From NCBI GenBank assembly GCA_947454295.1, contig CANGMO010000010.1, positions 1 through 15,840 of the forward strand: a stretch of 15,840 bases of DNA, in the 5' to 3' direction. Position numbers and translations under genes: made by a program. This stretch comes from Verrucomicrobiota bacterium. Its GTDB lineage: Bacteria > Verrucomicrobiota > Verrucomicrobiia > Limisphaerales > UBA9464. Shown here piece by piece: positions 1 to 6,922 of this stretch. Each line of letters opens with the position of its first letter. Within the stretch, counting starts at the first letter, position 1. The notes under the pieces are model-generated. The model ran no database searches and had not been told where the DNA came from. It worked only from the letters and a program-made list of their open reading frames with translations.

Positions 1-759
1 ATCTTCACCTCCATCGCGCAGGCCCGTGAAAACGCCCGCATGGTGCGCGACCAGATCACCGTGGAAATCTGGGAGGAGCTCAACCGCCTTTACCTCTTCC
101 TCAATTCCCCGCGCGCCCGCGAGGTGTGGGATGACAGCCCCTTCGACTTCCTCCAGCAGGTCAAGGCCAGCTCCCTGCAGCTGGTGGGCATCGTGTTCGC
201 CACCGTCGTTCACAACGAGGGCTGGCACTTCATGCAGGCGGGCAAGTTCATCGAACGCGCCGACCAGACCACGCGCATCCTCGACGTCCGTCATGCCTCG
301 CTGCCAACCAAGGGCCTGCCCGCGACAGTAAGCCAGGCCGACGCCTTGGAATGGAGCGCCGTGCTTCGCTCGTGCTCAGCCTGGGACGCCTACAAGGACA
401 TCCACGGCGGTGACGTGAGCCCGGTGAAGGTCGCGGAGTTCCTCCTGCTCAGCGACAACTTCCCCCGCTCGGTGCGGTTCTGCGTGGAGGAGCTCGACCA
501 CTCGCTTCGCAACATTTCCGGCGTTCCCGCGCGGCGGTTCAGCAACGAGGCCGAGAAGCTCTCCGGCCGGCTGCTGGCGGAAATGGAATTTGGGACCATC
601 GACGAAGTGTTTGCCGTGGGTCTCCACGACTACCTCGACCTCCTGCAGATCAAGCTCGGCAACATCGGCGCCGCGATGTTCAACACCTACATCTTCCAGC
701 CCTTCGTGAACATGGAGGAGGAGATTCTGGTGCAGCAGGAATTCCAGCAGCAGCAGTAG
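1..759 (+). CDS. Alpha-E domain protein (DUF403), 5' end missing
   Basis: The frame is open from base 1, so the gene starts upstream of the window; about 252 residues are visible, against roughly 310-320 usual for the family. The first visible residues read IFTSIAQARENARMVRDQIT, typical of the alpha-helical alpha-E (DUF403) family. Further family signatures are GWHFMQAGKFIERADQTTR in the middle and DNFPRSVRFCVEELDHSLR in the C-terminal half. The family is all-helical and of unknown biochemistry. It is usually encoded beside a circularly permuted ATP-grasp protein and a transglutaminase-like protease, and is thought to act in peptide ligation or modification. Those partners are not in the window; they could lie upstream. 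The internal ATG at base 40 should not be taken as the start, because conserved sequence lies before it. The C-terminus is Q-rich (EFQQQQ). Family assignment is confident; function is not. Confidence 0.9.
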   Translation: MFTSIAQARENARMVRDQITVEIWEELNRLYLFLNSPRAREVWDDSPFDFLQQVKASSLQLVGIVFATVVHNEGWHFMQAGKFIERADQTTRILDVRHASLPTKGLPATVSQADALEWSAVLRSCSAWDAYKDIHGGDVSPVKVAEFLLLSDNFPRSVRFCVEELDHSLRNISGVPARRFSNEAEKLSGRLLAEMEFGTIDEVFAVGLHDYLDLLQIKLGNIGAAMFNTYIFQPFVNMEEEILVQQEFQQQQ

Positions 760-787
760 TAGCCGACGTCAGAAGGCGGATCCCCCA

Positions 788-830
788 AGCCAAGGACCTC
801 TCCCTTGGCTCCACGGGTGCCCCACCCGTG
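788..830. terminator. Two tandem hairpins after the alpha-E gene
   Basis: Two perfect inverted repeats sit side by side. The first pairs AGCCAAGG (788-795) with CCTTGGCT (803-810) around a 7-nt loop. The second pairs CACGGGTG (812-819) with CACCCGTG (823-830) around a 3-nt loop. They lie 28 bp after the alpha-E stop codon, so a transcription terminator or RNA-stabilising role is plausible. No long T-run follows, so a classical intrinsic terminator is not proven; a dispersed REP-like palindrome is the alternative. Confidence 0.45.
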
Positions 831-832
831 AC

Positions 833-860
833 TTTCGACCTTCGACTTTGGACTTTCGAC
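833..860. repeat. Four-copy heptad repeat (TTTCGAC type)
   Basis: Four consecutive 7-bp units are seen without gaps: TTTCGAC, CTTCGAC, TTTGGAC, TTTCGAC. The array lies directly between the tandem hairpins and the ribosome-binding site of the next gene. Short heptad arrays like this look like a simple-sequence element of the genome rather than coding sequence. An upward extension of the downstream reading frame from a TTG at 848 would translate this repeat and is therefore unlikely to be real. Confidence 0.6.
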
Positions 861-867
861 TGCGCCC

Positions 868-872
868 AAGGA
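868..872 (+). promoter_or_regulatory. Ribosome binding site fixing the start at 881
   Basis: AAGGA lies 8 nt before the ATG at 881. This favours 881 over the upstream TTG (848) and over the later in-frame ATG (893), and it leaves a normal signal peptide at the N-terminus. Confidence 0.6.
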
Positions 873-880
873 CGGCTGTG

Positions 881-2224
881 ATGCCAGCCGCCATGCATCT
901 CTTCCGCAAGCTGCTCCCCGCGGTCCTTCTGTTCGTGACTGCCTCATCCCTGGCCGACGACTGGCCCCAGTGGCTCGGACCGCAGCGCGATGGCATCTGG
1001 CGCGAAACCGGCATCCTCCAGAAATTCCCGGCAGGTGGACTGACCCCGAAATGGCGCGTTGAACTCGGCGCCGGCTACTCCGGACCCTCCGTGGTTGCGG
1101 GCCGGCTCTACGTCATGGATCGCATCGTGCCCACCAATGCACCCAAGGCAAAGAGCGCCTTCGATTTCACCCGCATCCCGGGAACCGAGCGGGTTCGCTG
1201 CTTCAACGCCGCGGACGGCAAACCCCTGTGGACCCACGAGTATGACTGCCCCTACACGGTGAGCTACGCCGCCGGGCCGCGCGCCACACCGCTGGTCGCC
1301 GGGGGACGCGTCTACTCGGTCGGCACGATGGGCAATCTCACCTGCCTCGATGCCAAGACCGGCCGGTTGCTCTGGAGTCACGATTTCAAGACCGAGTACG
1401 GCCTAAAGATCCCCACCTGGGGCGTGTCCGCGAATCCGCTGCTGGAGGGCAACCAGTTAATCTGCCTGGTGGGCGGCGAGGGAAGCGTCGCGGTGTCCTT
1501 CGACCGGGTCACCGGCAAGGAACTCTGGCGGGCCCTGTCGGCGCGGGAACCGGGCTATTGCCCCCCGACCGTCTACGAGTTCGGTGGCCGACGGCAGCTC
1601 ATCCTGTGGCACGCCGAGGCGGTGAACGGATTGGATCCCAAGACCGGCCGCGTGCTCTGGACCATCCCGTGGAAACTGAACTACGGCATGTCCATCGCCA
1701 CCCCGCGCAAGATGGGGGAACAGCTCTTCCTGACCTGCTTCTACAACGGGTCCATGATGCTACGCTTCGACAAGGGCAGCGAGGCACCCAGCGTCGTCTG
1801 GCGCACGGAGAAGATGAGCGAGCGGAACACCACGCACCTCAATTGCACGATGAGCACCCCGTTCATTGAGGCCGGTCACATCTACGGGGCATGCAGCTAC
1901 GGACAGTATCGATGCCTCCGCGCCGACACCGGGGAGCGGCTGTGGGAGACCTACGCGCCGACCAGCGGCAAATCCGAGCGCTGGGGCAATTGCTTCACGG
2001 TGAAGAATGGCAATCGCTTCATTCTCTTCAGCGAAACCGGCGACCTGATTTTCGCGAAACTGTCGCCGCAGGGATACGACGAGATCAGCCGCATGCACCT
2101 GATCGATCCGGTGAACACCGATCCCGGCCGCGGCGTGGTCTGGACCCACCCAGCCTTCGCCAACCGCCGCGTCTACGTGCGCAACGACCGGGAACTGGTG
2201 TGCGTGGATTTGGCCGGAAAATAG
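881..2224 (+). CDS. Secreted PQQ-type beta-propeller repeat protein
   Basis: The 447-residue protein begins with a signal peptide (MPAAMHLFRKLLPAVLLF, likely cleaved near SSLA/DD), so it should act outside the cytoplasmic membrane. The mature start DDWPQWLGPQRDGIW is the hallmark of PVC-group secreted PQQ-like propeller proteins. Blades repeat the pattern 'G-x-L-Y-V-x-D ... D-x-x-T-G-x-x-L-W': for example CLDAKTGRLLWSHDF, FDRVTGKELWRA, LDPKTGRVLWTIPW and LRADTGERLWETY. These are pyrrolo-quinoline-quinone-like or BamB-like repeats, which do not prove that a PQQ cofactor is bound. No catalytic residues of an alcohol or glucose dehydrogenase are evident. It is paralogous in architecture to the gene at 7817-9082. 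It stands apart from its neighbours, with hairpins before it and a 268-bp gap after it. The role is unknown: a scaffold or a sugar/alcohol oxidoreductase are both possible. Confidence 0.85.
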   Translation: MPAAMHLFRKLLPAVLLFVTASSLADDWPQWLGPQRDGIWRETGILQKFPAGGLTPKWRVELGAGYSGPSVVAGRLYVMDRIVPTNAPKAKSAFDFTRIPGTERVRCFNAADGKPLWTHEYDCPYTVSYAAGPRATPLVAGGRVYSVGTMGNLTCLDAKTGRLLWSHDFKTEYGLKIPTWGVSANPLLEGNQLICLVGGEGSVAVSFDRVTGKELWRALSAREPGYCPPTVYEFGGRRQLILWHAEAVNGLDPKTGRVLWTIPWKLNYGMSIATPRKMGEQLFLTCFYNGSMMLRFDKGSEAPSVVWRTEKMSERNTTHLNCTMSTPFIEAGHIYGACSYGQYRCLRADTGERLWETYAPTSGKSERWGNCFTVKNGNRFILFSETGDLIFAKLSPQGYDEISRMHLIDPVNTDPGRGVVWTHPAFANRRVYVRNDRELVCVDLAGK

Positions 2225-2492
2225 ACACCGCGCCCGGCGATCCCCTCGAGTCCCGCCGCGAACCAACCCGAGCTCCAGCCTGAGCGAGGCGGCATCGTTG
2301 GCATGCACATCGCACCTACGGAGCTCCCGAATCCCGGTTCGATTCGAATCTACAGCGAGGACGCACCTCTGGTGCTGCCGCTGACATCCCAAGCTGGTTT
2401 CACATCTAAATCGAATCAAACACCCCTCCGCGACCCGGCAGGGGAAACTTCCCCCTTTGCACCCTCGGCACTGGCGCTAGCCTTGCGGGGTC
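2225..2492. other. Non-coding gap before pgi
   Basis: The 268-bp stretch contains no convincing gene. It is locally less GC-rich around 2335-2420. A small hairpin, GGGGAA (2441-2446) with TTCCCC (2449-2454), is followed by CTTT; it could end the upstream transcript or sit in the pgi leader, but it is weak. I see no clear -35/-10 pair and no strong Shine-Dalgarno before the pgi ATG. Confidence 0.4.
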
Positions 2493-4085
2493 ATGACGCC
2501 CTCCAAGACGGCCCTCTGGAACCGCTTTCAGCAGCAGTATTTCGAGCATCCCGAGCTCGGACTTGCCATCGACCTCAGCCGGGTCGATTTCCCGGACAGC
2601 TTCCTGAGCCGCATGGAGCGGCCGATGCAGCGCGCACTGATCGCCATGGCCGAGCTGGAGAAGGGCGGCATCGCCAATCCCGACGAACGCCGCATGGTGG
2701 GCCACTACTGGCTTCGTAACCCCGGCCTCGCCCCGACCGCCACCATCGCCGACGAGATCCGCAAGACCACCGATGACGTTGAGGCGTTCGCCGCAGCCGT
2801 ACACGCCGGAACGATTGCCGGCGCGGGCGGATCGTTTGCCAACGTGCTGGTCATCGGCATCGGCGGCAGCGCCCTCGGGCCCCAGTTCGTCTCGCGCGCG
2901 CTCGGCCAGCCCGCGACCGACAAGCTGAAGTCTTGGTTCTTCGACAACACCGATCCGGACGGCATGGACCGGGTCCTCGAGGAATTGTCCGGGCAGCTGG
3001 GACGAACCCTTTGTGTGGTAATTTCCAAGTCGGGCGGCACGCCCGAGACCCGCAACGGCATGCTGGAGGCCCGCGCGGCGTACCAACGCGCCGGACTCGA
3101 TTTCGCGAAGCACGCGGTCGCGGTCACCGGCATCGGCAGTGCCATGGACAAGGAAGCGGTGTCGCAGGGATGGATCCGTCGCTTCCCGATGTGGGACTGG
3201 GTCGGCGGCCGCACCAGCGAAACCAGCGCCGTGGGACTGCTTCCCGCCGCACTTCAGGGTCTCGACATTCGCGGCATGCTGGAGGGAGCCAAACGCTGCG
3301 ACGAAGCCACCCGCCGCACCGAGGTGCACAAGAATCCGGCCGCCCAGCTGGCCTTGATGTGGTACTTCCTCGGCGAAGGCCGCGGCTCCAAGGACATGGT
3401 GGTGCTGCCCTACAAAGATCGCCTGGAACTCTTCGCGAAATATCTCCAGCAGCTCGTCATGGAATCGCTGGGCAAGGAGCTCGATCTCGACGGCCGCATC
3501 GTGAACGCCGGCATCGCCGTGTACGGCAACAAGGGCTCCACCGACCAGCATGCCTATGTCCAGCAGCTGCGCGAAGGCGTGCTCAACTTCTTCGTGACCT
3601 TCATCGAGGTGCTGCAGGATCGCAAAGGATCGAGCCTGGAAGTCGAACCCGGCGTCACCAGTGGCGACTTCCTCAGCGGCTTCTTCCTCGGCACGCGCGC
3701 CGCGCTGTACGAGAACGGCCGTCAGAGCATCACTCTCACGGTGCGCGACGTCTCGGGATTCAGTGTGGGCCTGCTCATCGCCCTGTTTGAGCGCGCGGTC
3801 GGGCTGTACGCCTCGCTGGTGAACATCAACGCCTACCACCAGCCGGGCGTGGAGGCGGGAAAGAAGGCGGCGGCCATCGTGCTCGCGCTGCAGACCCGGG
3901 CCACCTCGCACCTTGCGTCCAATCCGTCCAAGGCGTTCACCGCCGGTGAACTCGCCGCGGCGATCGACCGCGCGGAGGAGGCGGAGACGGTGTTCAAGAT
4001 CCTCACCCACCTGGCCTCCAATCGCCGTGGGGTCACCACCGCCGGCGGCAGCGGCACGAGCACGCTGTTCCAGCACGCGGGCTGA
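2493..4085 (+). CDS. pgi: Glucose-6-phosphate isomerase
   Basis: The 530-residue cytoplasmic enzyme interconverts glucose 6-phosphate and fructose 6-phosphate in glycolysis and gluconeogenesis. The first SIS domain carries the sugar-phosphate loop VIGIGGSALGPQ (about 120-131) and SKSGGTPETR (178-187), followed by WDWVGGRTSETSAVGLL (234-250). The second SIS domain holds YGNKGSTDQHAY (344-355), with the ring-opening histidine at 353, and NINAYHQPGVEAGKKAA (444-460), with the conserved lysine near 457. The GNKGSTDQHAY form and the C-terminal tail of about 70 residues (FKILTHLASNRRG, resembling a small winged helix) match the cyanobacterial-type branch rather than the E. coli type (EPGTNGQHAF), judged from memory of those sequences. 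Length is normal and no domain is missing. The next gene starts 18 bp downstream, so co-transcription is possible, though no metabolic link to it is obvious. Confidence 0.96.
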   Translation: MTPSKTALWNRFQQQYFEHPELGLAIDLSRVDFPDSFLSRMERPMQRALIAMAELEKGGIANPDERRMVGHYWLRNPGLAPTATIADEIRKTTDDVEAFAAAVHAGTIAGAGGSFANVLVIGIGGSALGPQFVSRALGQPATDKLKSWFFDNTDPDGMDRVLEELSGQLGRTLCVVISKSGGTPETRNGMLEARAAYQRAGLDFAKHAVAVTGIGSAMDKEAVSQGWIRRFPMWDWVGGRTSETSAVGLLPAALQGLDIRGMLEGAKRCDEATRRTEVHKNPAAQLALMWYFLGEGRGSKDMVVLPYKDRLELFAKYLQQLVMESLGKELDLDGRIVNAGIAVYGNKGSTDQHAYVQQLREGVLNFFVTFIEVLQDRKGSSLEVEPGVTSGDFLSGFFLGTRAALYENGRQSITLTVRDVSGFSVGLLIALFERAVGLYASLVNINAYHQPGVEAGKKAAAIVLALQTRATSHLASNPSKAFTAGELAAAIDRAEEAETVFKILTHLASNRRGVTTAGGSGTSTLFQHAG

Positions 4086-4103
4086 GCGCCCGCGCTTCCA
4101 CGC

Positions 4104-4697
4104 ATGCGAGCCTGGCTGCTCCGGATCCACCTGTACGGCGGCCTGCTTTGCGTGCCGTATCTGGTGATTTTCGGGCTGAGCTCGCTGCACTTCAATCACC
4201 AGTTCGCCTTCGCCCGAACCCCGGCCAACGCGCCCACCAATCGCTGGGAGCGCGGCATCGGCACGATTCCCGGTAGTGACGCCGCGAAGGCCACGGAGGC
4301 GGTTCGGGACCGGCTCGGCCTCATGGGCTGGCCGCTGCCTTGGGAAACCAAACGCGATTCCGACGGCAGTCTCCACTTCCCGATGGAACGCCCGGGAATG
4401 AAGTACCGAATCGACGTCAACGCCGCCGATGGCGTGGCCCATGTGCAGGAAATCCGGAAGGGATTCTGGTCGGTGTTTCTGTCGCTGCACGCACTCACCG
4501 AGCTGCCCAATTCGCGACTGATGTCCGGCTGGGGCGTGTACACCGAGGTATGCACCGCAGTGGTGCTGTTTTCGGCCGCGTCCGGAATCTGGCTCTGGTG
4601 GAGCGCACGACGCGACCGCCGCTTCGGCGCCACCTCCCTCGGACTCGGCCTGCTCGGATCCGCCGGCTTCATCTTCTACGTCGTGCTTCACGGATGA
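4104..4697 (+). CDS. PepSY-type transmembrane protein, first of a pair
   Basis: The 197-residue protein has one N-terminal membrane helix (about 5-28), a soluble PepSY-like segment (about 33-140) and two C-terminal helices (about 146-166 and 177-196). This is the layout of half of a PepSY-associated TM protein. SGIWLWWSARRDRR at the end of helix 2 is the family's typical tryptophan-plus-basic cytoplasmic boundary. Histidines lie at helix edges: H9, H29, H129 and H196. Longer relatives include ferric-siderophore reductases that bind haem through such histidines, but no iron-uptake gene is in the window. The stop codon overlaps the next start (ATGA), so the two proteins are probably translationally coupled and may form a complex. 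Function in iron reduction is inference. No Shine-Dalgarno is apparent before the ATG. Confidence 0.8.
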   Translation: MRAWLLRIHLYGGLLCVPYLVIFGLSSLHFNHQFAFARTPANAPTNRWERGIGTIPGSDAAKATEAVRDRLGLMGWPLPWETKRDSDGSLHFPMERPGMKYRIDVNAADGVAHVQEIRKGFWSVFLSLHALTELPNSRLMSGWGVYTEVCTAVVLFSAASGIWLWWSARRDRRFGATSLGLGLLGSAGFIFYVVLHG

Positions 4698-5269
4698 ACG
4701 TGTTCCCCGTCATACGCCGACTGCATCTGATTGCCGGGCTCGTCCTGCTGATCTGGGTGGCAATGTATTTCGCCACCGGCTGGGTGATGATCCACGAGCC
4801 GTGGTTTCCGCGCGGTCCGCACAAGAACACCACGAACGCCCCGCTTTCGATCGGTGGCCCTGTGGCAACGGCTGAGTTCGTGAAGCAGCTCGAGGATGCC
4901 CACGGCATCCACGGTCAGCGTCGCGCCCCCAAGCCTCTGGCCAAGGGAGCCTGGCAATTCAGCTGGGTCCGCCCAGGCGAAAACGCCGAGGCGGTGGTAA
5001 CTGTGGACCTGAAGGAAGTCAGTATCACCCGGACCCACTTTGATCCGGCAGGCTGGGCCCACGGCCTGCATCGCCTTCACGGCTACCGCGGCGGATGGCC
5101 GTATTGGATCTGGGCGGCATTCATGGACCTCGCCAGCGCCGCGATGATCCTGTTCGCCCTCAGTGGCGTTTATCTGTGGTGGAAGATCACCCCAAACAAA
5201 CTGCCAGGGATGCTATGCCTGGGAGCGGGCATCGGCTTCACCACCGCCATCGTCCTCCACCTTTCGTAG
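4694..5269 (+). CDS. PepSY-type transmembrane protein, second of a pair
   Basis: The 191-residue protein starts at an ATG overlapping the previous stop codon by 4 nt. Its order repeats that of its neighbour: an N-terminal helix (about 10-33), a periplasmic PepSY-like region (about 40-130), then helices at about 139-163 and 170-190. SGVYLWWKITPNK matches SGIWLWWSARR in the partner. Histidines again sit at helix edges: H11 (RLHLIAG), H34 (MIHEPW), a cluster at H123/H126/H129 (HGLHRLHGY) and H189. The two proteins look like diverged duplicates that together supply the six helices found in some single-chain PepSY_TM proteins. A split membrane electron-transfer or ferric reductase module is possible. 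A longer in-frame reading from 4340 overlaps the partner's coding sequence and is not real. Confidence 0.8.
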   Translation: MNVFPVIRRLHLIAGLVLLIWVAMYFATGWVMIHEPWFPRGPHKNTTNAPLSIGGPVATAEFVKQLEDAHGIHGQRRAPKPLAKGAWQFSWVRPGENAEAVVTVDLKEVSITRTHFDPAGWAHGLHRLHGYRGGWPYWIWAAFMDLASAAMILFALSGVYLWWKITPNKLPGMLCLGAGIGFTTAIVLHLS

Positions 5270-5284
5270 GCGGATTCCAAACCT

Positions 5285-5311
5285 GGAGCGCCGGCATCCT
5301 GCCGGCGCTCC
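5285..5311. repeat. Perfect 12-bp-stem palindrome, REP-like
   Basis: GGAGCGCCGGCA (5285-5296) pairs perfectly with TGCCGGCGCTCC (5300-5311) across the 3-nt loop TCC. It begins 16 bp after the second PepSY stop codon. Translated, it gives the 'SAGILPA' type of peptide that turns up as a spurious ORF in verrucomicrobial genomes, which suggests a dispersed palindrome family (recall, not searched). It may also help end transcription. Confidence 0.6.
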
Positions 5312-5314
5312 GTG

Positions 5315-5341
5315 AAACTCGCGACCTCGCGGTCGGAGTTT
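5315..5341. terminator. Hairpin between convergent genes, likely bidirectional terminator
   Basis: AAACTC-g-CGACC (5315-5326) pairs with GGTCG-GAGTTT (5331-5341) around a TCGC loop, with one bulged G. A/T-rich ends flank the stem on both strands. The right arm overlaps the TAA stop codon of the minus-strand ATPase gene (5340-5342). Its place between two converging genes supports a terminator role. Confidence 0.5.
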
Positions 5342-6560
5342 AGAATCCTTCCATGCCGATCACGCGGAGGACTTCCTCGAGGGTGGTCTCGCCGACCAAG
5401 ACGCGACGGAGCCCCTTCTGCCAGAGCGTTTGCAGTCCCTCTGCCTGAGCGAGCTCCTGAAGTTGCCGGGTGGGGCGCTTCTCCAGGATGGCTTCGCGGA
5501 GGGCTTCCCCGACGGTGAGCATTTCCGTGACGGTGACCCGCCCGCTGAATCCGGTGTGATTGCAGGCCGGGCACCCGACGCCGCGCATGAACCCGTTGAA
5601 CCCAGCCACCTCGGGCGGCATCTGGGACAGCAGCGCCGGTTCCGGAAAATAGGGCTCGGCACATACGGGACAATTCCGGCGAACCAGTCGAACCCCCAGA
5701 ATACCCATGATCGCGGAGGAGAGCAGGAACGGCTCGATCCCCATGTTGATGAGCCGCGCGAACACGCCCGCAGTGCTCGACGCATGGATGGTGCTCAAGA
5801 CAAGGTGACCCGTGAGGCCGGCCTGCACCGCGATGTTCGCGGTCTCCGAATCGCGGATCTCACCAATCATGATGACCTGCGGGTCCTGTCGCATGAGCGA
5901 ACGCAGAGCCACTGGGTAGGTGTAGTCGCGGGCCGGGTTGCACTGCGACTGGGCGATCAGGGGTAGATTGAATTCCACCGGATCCTCGACCGTGGCCACA
6001 CTGATACTCGGTCCTGCCCGTTCGATGACGTGATGCAGGGCTGCGTAGATCGCCGTGGTCTTACCCGAGCCGGTAGGACCGGTGAGCAGCATCAATCCGG
6101 TCGGCTTCTGGAGCAGGGCCTTGAAGGTCACCAGCGAATCTTCCTCCATGCCGAGGTTGTCGAGGTCGAAACTTCGGCCCTTGGGATCGAAGATTCGGGC
6201 CACCACCTTTTCCCCGCGAATGGTCGGAAAGGTCGATATGCGCAACACCACATTGCCCGCCTCCTCGAAGGTGTTGGCACGACCCTCCTGCGGCAGGATG
6301 GTCTCGTGGCCAATCAGGTTGGCCATGATTTTCAAGCGACCCACAATCTTGGGCAGCAGGTCGCTGGGGAGATGCACCAGTTCGTTCAGCACGCCGCTCA
6401 ACCGCACCCGCACCGCAATGGAGCTTTCCCAGGGCTCAATGTGGATGTCCGAGGCCCCAGCCTTCACGGCATCGATGATCACGCAATCCACCAGCTGAAC
6501 GACGTCGATCTCCTCATCGCCGGTGACGGTCTGCAGAAAGCGGGTGGTATGGGAACTCAT
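5340..6560 (-). CDS. GspE/PilB-type secretion or pilus ATPase, short N-terminus
   Basis: The 406-residue ATPase belongs to the type II secretion/type IV pilus assembly family. It shows the N2 domain start (DAVKAGASDIHIEPW, 31-45), Walker A GPTGSGKT (161-168), Asp box VEDPVEF (191-197), Walker B DPQVIMIGEIRDSETA (226-241), His box GHLVLSTIHASST (251-263) and a zinc tetracysteine (C297, C300, C330, C333). Relatives are usually near 550-600 residues because of an N-terminal MshEN/N1 domain; here only about 20 residues precede N2. The ATG at 6558-6560 is the only sensible start, since an in-frame TGA lies just upstream (6576-6578). No gspF, pseudopilin or secretin gene is nearby, so it is an orphan in this window. 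It would form a cytoplasmic hexamer driving filament assembly, but how it docks without N1 is unclear. Confidence 0.92.
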   Translation of the reverse strand: MSSHTTRFLQTVTGDEEIDVVQLVDCVIIDAVKAGASDIHIEPWESSIAVRVRLSGVLNELVHLPSDLLPKIVGRLKIMANLIGHETILPQEGRANTFEEAGNVVLRISTFPTIRGEKVVARIFDPKGRSFDLDNLGMEEDSLVTFKALLQKPTGLMLLTGPTGSGKTTAIYAALHHVIERAGPSISVATVEDPVEFNLPLIAQSQCNPARDYTYPVALRSLMRQDPQVIMIGEIRDSETANIAVQAGLTGHLVLSTIHASSTAGVFARLINMGIEPFLLSSAIMGILGVRLVRRNCPVCAEPYFPEPALLSQMPPEVAGFNGFMRGVGCPACNHTGFSGRVTVTEMLTVGEALREAILEKRPTRQLQELAQAEGLQTLWQKGLRRVLVGETTLEEVLRVIGMEGF

Positions 6561-6922
6561 GCAATGGGGTCTGGTTCAGTTTCCTTGTCGGCGTCGAATG
6601 GCGGGCCGGGACGTCTGCGGCCGATGGAATCGATTCCCGGGAGGCGACGCCAGCAGCTTTCCTGAGTTCCCTTCCGGGTCCTCCGCCCCGCCACGACAGG
6701 CCATCGACCCGGATTGGATCCGTCCGTTCAACCTGGGTTCGGGAGATTCGGTCACGAAGTCCGGTAGCCAGGCTGCCGTCTGGAGGGCCAAACTCCGCAC
6801 AAGACGGTGACCGGCCGCCACTCCCAACCGCGAACGCACCGGCCTTCCGGGTTGGCGTTTTCCCGGAACTGTGGCACGATCCGCCTCAGTGGGCCGGAGG
6901 GTTTCACCCGGGTCGCACCCCA
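6561..6922. other. Divergent non-coding region
   Basis: This 362-bp gap separates two genes reading away from each other and must hold both promoters. No reading frame in it resembles a known protein. A near-perfect dyad, TTCCGGG (6845-6851) with CCCGGAA (6862-6868), overlaps a weak sigma-70-like pair: TTGGCG (6852-6857) and CACGAT (6875-6880) with a 17-bp spacer. This could be an operator over the promoter of the DUF1365 gene, but both boxes match poorly. A compact imperfect inverted repeat, CGGTAGCC-a-GGCTGCCG, lies near 6762-6778. Confidence 0.35.

Noticed and set aside
2315..2365. A GGTTCGATTCGAATC stretch resembling a tRNA T-arm
   Set aside because: The flanking bases do not form the T-stem, and no D-arm, anticodon arm or acceptor stem can be found at the right distances.
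2406..4691. A 761-codon open frame on the minus strand
   Set aside because: It lies opposite pgi and the first PepSY gene, whose proteins are clearly recognisable. The minus translation is low-complexity and resembles nothing; it is a by-product of high GC at third codon positions.
6875..6890. TGGCAC followed by GC-rich bases, suggesting a sigma-54 promoter
   Set aside because: The downstream TTGC-like half with the required GC dinucleotide spacing is missing.
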